A stretch of DNA of 5,102 nt, from positions 1-5,102 of the forward strand of contig JAGQUI010000222.1 of the NCBI GenBank assembly GCA_020438595.1, written 5' to 3'. The position numbers were made by a program, and so were the translations under genes. Every line of letters starts with the position of its first letter. Position 1 is the stretch's first letter. Below, in pieces: positions 1 through 5,102 of this stretch. The stretch comes from Propionibacteriaceae bacterium (lineage in GTDB: Bacteria > Actinomycetota > Actinomycetes > Propionibacteriales > Propionibacteriaceae). The notes under the pieces were generated by a model, which saw only the letters and a list, made by a program, of their open reading frames with translations, was not told the DNA's origin and did not search any database.

Positions 1-2029
<2,029 letters not shown>

Positions 2030-2111
2030 TCTCGCCTTCTGATGGGGGGTGTGCCACTCCCCCGAACAGGCCGGTCTTCCTCGGGTTCTGGTTCGGCCGC
2101 ACTGTGGAGTC
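2030..2111. promoter_or_regulatory. Divergent control region between regulator and exporter, with GGTTC-type repeats
   Basis: This 82-base spacer must hold promoters for both directions unless transcripts start inside the genes. It contains two adjacent hexamers, GGTTCT (2084-2089) and GGTTCG (2090-2095). CCGAAC (2062-2067) is an exact inverted copy of GTTCGG (2091-2096), with 23 bases between them. The arrangement fits an operator recognised by the neighbouring HTH protein, but that is inference. No clear sigma-70 -35/-10 pair is visible in either direction. Confidence 0.4.
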
Positions 2112-3575
2112 ATGACATCCACAGCAACTGATCGTCTCGAGTTCTCGACCGGCCGGCCGCCAGCCCCACTCATCAGCCAGCATGGCCGCCACCGGTGGCT
2201 GCTGTTGGTGGTGGTTGCTGCTGCGCAGCTGATGCTGGTGCTGGACGGCTCGGTTGTGAACATCGCTCTTCCGGCCGCGCAGGCCGATCTTGGCATGTCG
2301 GATGTGGCCCGGCAGTGGATCGTCACCTCCTACGGCCTGGCCTTCGGTGGTCTGCTGTTGCTGGGGGGCCGGTTGTCGGATCTGATGGGGCGCCGCCGCG
2401 CGTTCTTCATCGGGCTGGTCGGCTTCGCCCTCGCGTCTGCTGCGGGTGGGTTGGCTGTTGACACGGCGATGCTGATCGCCGCCCGTGCCGCGCAGGGGGC
2501 GTTCGCCGCGTTGCTAGCCCCTTCGGTGCTGGCGCTGCTGACTCTGTCCTTCCCTCGCGGGCGGGATCGGGCCACCGCGTTCGGCGTCTTCAGCGCCGTG
2601 GCGATCGCGGGGGGCGCCATGGGTCTGCTGTTGGGCGGGGTGTTGACGCAGTGGGTGTCGTGGCGCTGGACCTTGCTGGTCAACGTGGTGATCGCCGTCA
2701 TTGTGATCCTGGCCGGGCTTCCCGCCCTCACACGGACGGATTCTGGCAGCCCCAACCAGCGGATCGACGTTCCGGGCGCCGTTCTGGCCACGCTCGGCTC
2801 GGTGGCGCTGGTGTACGGGTTCACGAGCGCGGAGACCGACGGTTGGCTCGCTGGCCGCACGCTCGGCCTGTTTCTGGTCGCGGTGATCCTGCTGGGCGGG
2901 TTCGTATGGCTCGAGGCTCGTGTGGCCAACCCTCTGCTGCCTTTGCGGGTGATCCTGGACCGCAACCGCGGCGGGGCGTACGCGGCGGCGAGCCTGGCGA
3001 CGATGGCGATGTTCGGCCAGTTCCTGCTGCTCACCTACTACTTCCAGCTCACCCTCGGCTACACGCCGATCCAGACCGGCCTGGCGTTCTTGCCGCTGAC
3101 GCTGTCGCTGGCTTTCGGGTCCAGCTTCGTCGGGCGCAGGCTCGTCCTGGTGATGCCGTCGCGCTGGGTGATGCTGGCCGGCTACCTCGTTTCCGCTGCT
3201 GGTTTCGCGAGCCTCACCGTTCTGTCCAGCCAGAGCAGCTTCTGGCAGGTCTTGCCGGGCGCGGTCCTGATCGGTCTGGGCGCCGGCATCGCGGGGCTGG
3301 CAGCCAACTCGCTGGCGACCTACGGCGTCGACCCACACGACGCCGGGGTGGCCTCGGCCATGCTGAACACCTCCCAACAGGTGGGCGGGGCTATCGGCAC
3401 CGCGATGCTGTCCACCGTCGCCGCGAGCGTGACCGCGACCGCCGCAGCGGGGACAGGCGCCGCCACCGCCGCCATGACCGGCTACCTCGCCGCCTTCGCC
3501 ATCGCCAGCGGCCTGATGGTCGCCGCAGCGGTCGCGTCGGTCCTCCTGGTGACCGCCCGCCCCGACCACAACTGA
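2112..3575 (+). CDS. MFS multidrug-type exporter, DHA2 (EmrB/QacA) family
   Basis: This is an integral inner-membrane protein of 487 residues that should export small molecules using the proton gradient; DHA2 members have 14 membrane helices. After a 27-residue cytoplasmic tail, the first helix ends in LDGSVVNIALP (44-54), the DHA2 signature usually written LDxTVVNVALP. Motif A is GGRLSDLMGRRRAF (85-98), and the motif-B region is RAAQGAFAALLAPS (125-138). The motif-C region, GGAMGLLLGGVL (167-178), has Leu where the classical antiporter motif has Pro. Hydrophobic helices continue to about residue 481, so the protein looks complete. The ATG at 2112 has GGAG (2106-2109) only two bases upstream, which is unusually tight; an in-frame GTG at 2049 would add 21 residues unlike any transporter N-terminus. 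It is the first gene of the divergent operon, and the reductase follows after 43 bases. Confidence 0.94.
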   Translation: MTSTATDRLEFSTGRPPAPLISQHGRHRWLLLVVVAAAQLMLVLDGSVVNIALPAAQADLGMSDVARQWIVTSYGLAFGGLLLLGGRLSDLMGRRRAFFIGLVGFALASAAGGLAVDTAMLIAARAAQGAFAALLAPSVLALLTLSFPRGRDRATAFGVFSAVAIAGGAMGLLLGGVLTQWVSWRWTLLVNVVIAVIVILAGLPALTRTDSGSPNQRIDVPGAVLATLGSVALVYGFTSAETDGWLAGRTLGLFLVAVILLGGFVWLEARVANPLLPLRVILDRNRGGAYAAASLATMAMFGQFLLLTYYFQLTLGYTPIQTGLAFLPLTLSLAFGSSFVGRRLVLVMPSRWVMLAGYLVSAAGFASLTVLSSQSSFWQVLPGAVLIGLGAGIAGLAANSLATYGVDPHDAGVASAMLNTSQQVGGAIGTAMLSTVAASVTATAAAGTGAATAAMTGYLAAFAIASGLMVAAAVASVLLVTARPDHN

Positions 3576-3607
3576 CCCAGCGTCCCCACCCAGTCCTGAT
3601 CACGAAC

Positions 3608-3613
3608 AAAGGA
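3608..3613 (+). promoter_or_regulatory. Ribosome binding site of the second reductase
   Basis: AAAGGA lies five bases before the ATG at 3619 in the 43-base gap after the exporter, and fixes that start. No hairpin terminator is apparent in the gap, which supports co-transcription with the exporter. Confidence 0.6.
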
Positions 3614-3618
3614 ACGAC

Positions 3619-4530
3619 ATGAACCAGACCAGCACCCCGAGCTTCACGCTCAACAACGGCGTGGAGATCCCGGCCCTCGGGCTCGGCGTGTTCCAGACCC
3701 CGCCGGCAGAAACGATCCAGGCCGTCACGGCCGCGCTCGAGGTCGGCTACCGGCACATCGACACCGCCGCGGCCTACGGCAACGAACGCGAGGTCGGGCA
3801 GGCCGTCCGCGGCTCCGGACTCGCGCGTGAGGAGGTGTTCATCGAAACCAAGGTGTGGGTCAGCGACTACGGCTACGACCAGACCCTGCACGCGTTCGAG
3901 AAGTCGGTCAGCAAGCTCGGTGTGGACTACCTCGACCTGATGATCCTGCACCAGCCGCTGGCCAGCATGTTCGACCGGACGATCGGCGCCTACCGGGCGC
4001 TGGAGAAGCTGTACGCCGACGGTCGGCTGCGGGCCATCGGCGTGTCGAACTTCACCGTCGACGACCTGGCGGACCTGGCCGCGCACAGCGGGATCGTCCC
4101 GGCGGTGAACCAGGTCGAGCTGCACCCCTACTCCCAGCAGAAGACGCTCCAGCAGCGCCACGCCCAACTCGGCATCCTGACCCAGGCCTGGTCACCGATC
4201 GGCGGGATCACCTTCTACCCGGGCTACGCCAGCGGCGAGACCGACTCCCGGCGCAGCACGCTCCAGGACCCCGTCCTGAACCAGATCGGCGCCGCGCACC
4301 ACAAGTCGGCAGCCCAGGTGATGCTGCGCTGGCACCTGCAGCAGGGCCGATCCGCCATCCCGAAGTCGGTCAATCCGTCGCGGATCGGGGAGAACTTCGC
4401 CATCTTCGACTTCGAACTGAGCAGCGGCGAGCTCGCCCGGATCGACGCGCTCGACACCGCGCAGAGCACCTGGAGAGCGTCGGCTGAGACCGACCAGCGG
4501 TACGTCCAGTTCCAGATCCCCGAAGCCTGA
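3619..4530 (+). CDS. Aldo/keto reductase, 2,5-diketo-D-gluconate reductase-like
   Basis: This is a soluble NADPH-type carbonyl reductase of 303 residues, of the AKR5-like bacterial branch and distinct from the longer reductase at the left end. It opens with FTLNNGVEIPALGLGVFQ (9-26). The tetrad is Asp48 and Tyr53 in HIDTAAAYGNE, Lys78 in ETKVW, and His111 in LMILHQP, where most relatives have HWP. IGVSNFTVDDL (140-150), NQVELHPY (164-171), AWSPIGG (190-196) and the cofactor-phosphate loop IPKSVNPSRIGENF (247-260) are also present, and it ends in the common IPEA. Related enzymes reduce diketogluconates, methylglyoxal and other small carbonyls; the actual substrate is not determinable. It sits between the exporter and the SDR, so export and redox modification of one compound is a reasonable inference. 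Codons strongly favour C endings, unlike the early part of the exporter. Confidence 0.94.
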   Translation: MNQTSTPSFTLNNGVEIPALGLGVFQTPPAETIQAVTAALEVGYRHIDTAAAYGNEREVGQAVRGSGLAREEVFIETKVWVSDYGYDQTLHAFEKSVSKLGVDYLDLMILHQPLASMFDRTIGAYRALEKLYADGRLRAIGVSNFTVDDLADLAAHSGIVPAVNQVELHPYSQQKTLQQRHAQLGILTQAWSPIGGITFYPGYASGETDSRRSTLQDPVLNQIGAAHHKSAAQVMLRWHLQQGRSAIPKSVNPSRIGENFAIFDFELSSGELARIDALDTAQSTWRASAETDQRYVQFQIPEA

Positions 4531-4585
4531 CCGCGAAACCCGAAGCCCCCGATTGACACCAACCCACCTACCTGAGGAGATCTCC
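4531..4585 (+). promoter_or_regulatory. Short spacer with a strong ribosome binding site for the SDR gene
   Basis: GAGGAGA (4574-4580) is a near-ideal Shine-Dalgarno site five bases before the ATG at 4586. The spacer has no evident terminator. CCCGAAGCC occurs at 4518-4526 (end of the reductase gene) and again at 4539-4547, 21 bases apart. Confidence 0.6.
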
Positions 4586-5102
4586 ATGACTGACACCGTC
4601 GCCGTCCTGATCGGCACCGGAAGCATCGGCGTCGCCGTCGCCCGCCGCGCCGCGATCGGGCACACCCTGCTGCTCGCCGACTACAACCAGGCCCAGCTCG
4701 CCACCGTCGCAGACCAGCTCCAGGGAGAGGGCTACGACGTGGAAACCCGCGTCGTCGACGTCTCCGACCGGGCCTCGGTCGCAGCGCTCGCCGAGGCCGC
4801 CGCCGCGCTCGGCGACGTCGTGCGCGTCATCCATGCCGCCGGCGTCTCACCCACCCAGGCCCCGCCCGAGCGGATCGTCCACGTCGACCTGTTCGGGACC
4901 GCCTACGTGCTCGACGCGTTCGGCAGCGTGATCGCCGAAGGCGGCGCCGGGGTCGTGATCGCCAGCATGGCCGGCCACATGGGCATGGTCGTCGTCTACA
5001 AGATCGATCGCCTGACGCGGTCGCACGCGGACTGCGCCAAGCTCGTGGACCGGCTCGACGCCGCGTCCTGCTCCTTCGTCTCGGTGACGCAGGCCTTCAA
5101 CA
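4586..5102 (+). CDS. SDR-family oxidoreductase, N-terminal half only, joined in frame to a serine recombinase fragment
   Basis: Residues 1-132 are the NAD(P)-binding half of a short-chain dehydrogenase/reductase. The cofactor turn is GTGSIGVAVARR (10-21), with Asp32 at the end of strand 2 (LLLADYN), which usually favours NAD over NADP. Asp59 (VVDVSD) contacts adenine, HAAG (83-86) replaces the usual NNAG, and VVIASMAGHM (123-132) carries the expected catalytic Ser127. Relatives then run on to a YxxxK catalytic pair and a total of about 270 residues. Here, from about residue 133, the protein instead reads VVVYKIDRLTRS and onward, a serine recombinase. YxxxK is absent, so this reading frame should not give an active dehydrogenase. 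It is open to the right edge, with 172 codons visible. The start is secure from its Shine-Dalgarno site. The junction is either a rearrangement or an assembly error. Confidence 0.85.
   Translation, partial: MTDTVAVLIGTGSIGVAVARRAAIGHTLLLADYNQAQLATVADQLQGEGYDVETRVVDVSDRASVAALAEAAAALGDVVRVIHAAGVSPTQAPPERIVHVDLFGTAYVLDAFGSVIAEGGAGVVIASMAGHMGMVVVYKIDRLTRSHADCAKLVDRLDAASCSFVSVTQAFN
4985..5102 (+). mobile_element. Fragment of a serine recombinase (resolvase/invertase family)
   Basis: Translation in the SDR frame gives VVVYKIDRLTRS, then a segment ending SCSFVSVTQAFN at the edge. Asp141, Arg142 and Arg145 form the DRLxR active-site motif of serine recombinases, and FVSVTQ-FN is a conserved stretch that follows it in the resolvase domain of many such proteins. 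The N-terminal part, about 60-70 residues with the nucleophilic serine (YxRVS region), is missing upstream, so this is not an intact recombinase. From memory, relatives have Leu, Phe and Gly where this has His147, Cys150 and Ser161, so the copy may be decayed or poorly sequenced. The rest, if any, lies beyond the window. Confidence 0.8.

Noticed and set aside
2030..2326. Upstream extension of the regulator by 99 codons
   Set aside because: The extension has no domain and overlaps the exporter gene head-on; the family begins near the internal ATG, which also has a ribosome binding site.
2330..3569. Two minus-strand open frames opposite the exporter
   Set aside because: Low-complexity Arg/Gly/Ala/Gln translations without motifs, antisense to a clear transporter gene.
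3391..4167. Minus-strand open frame opposite the exporter end and the second reductase
   Set aside because: It crosses a gene boundary antisense to two well-supported genes and ends in an Arg/Ser/Trp-rich tail.
4518..4547. Direct repeat CCCGAAGCC, copies 21 bases apart
   Set aside because: Only two nine-base copies, one inside the reductase coding end; could easily be chance in GC-rich DNA.
4553..4558. Perfect TTGACA before the SDR gene
   Set aside because: At 17 bases spacing the expected -10 position is GGAGAT, within the ribosome binding site, so it is not a credible promoter.
4568..4834. Minus-strand open frame opposite the SDR start
   Set aside because: Antisense to a gene with a clear dinucleotide-binding motif and Shine-Dalgarno site; Gly/Asp-rich with no motif.

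Overview
The window looks like chromosomal DNA from a high-GC actinobacterium. Codons in the flanking genes end almost entirely in G or C. The regulator is of the XRE/MmyB type that is especially abundant in Actinobacteria, and it sits beside a DHA2-type MFS exporter and two aldo/keto reductases. A genus cannot be named from the sequence alone.

Layout, left to right. (1) Minus strand, 995 to 3 or just past the left edge: an AKR-superfamily oxidoreductase of the long (about 330 residue) YajO/IolS-like type, essentially complete, with its stop at or just beyond the edge. (2) 996-1177: a 182-base gap with no confident gene, a weak hairpin, and a short open frame whose stop overlaps the reductase start. 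(3) Minus strand, 2029-1178: a helix-turn-helix regulator with an MmyB-like ligand-binding domain. (4) 2030-2111: a short divergent control region holding GGTTC-type repeats. (5) Plus strand, 2112-3575: a 14-helix-type drug exporter. (6) Plus strand, 3619-4530: a second aldo/keto reductase, of the shorter 2,5-diketogluconate-reductase type. (7) Plus strand, 4586 to the right edge: a short-chain dehydrogenase that is normal for about 132 residues and then becomes, in frame, a piece of a serine recombinase.

The exporter, second reductase and SDR run in one direction with 43- and 55-base gaps and no terminator visible between them, so they probably form an operon divergent from the regulator. 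The likely logic (inference) is a small-molecule-responsive regulator controlling export plus NAD(P)H-dependent reduction or oxidation of a carbonyl compound, with a third oxidoreductase downstream of the regulator on its own strand. No substrate can be read from the sequence.

The most unusual feature is the right end. The SDR loses its C-terminal half, including the YxxxK catalytic motif, and continues into the DRLxR region of a serine recombinase lacking its catalytic-serine end. This is either a real rearrangement scar left by a mobile element or an assembly chimera where a contig ran into a repeated recombinase gene. I see no CRISPR array, tRNA, rRNA or complete mobile element, and nothing that convincingly amounts to a new defence or other novel system.
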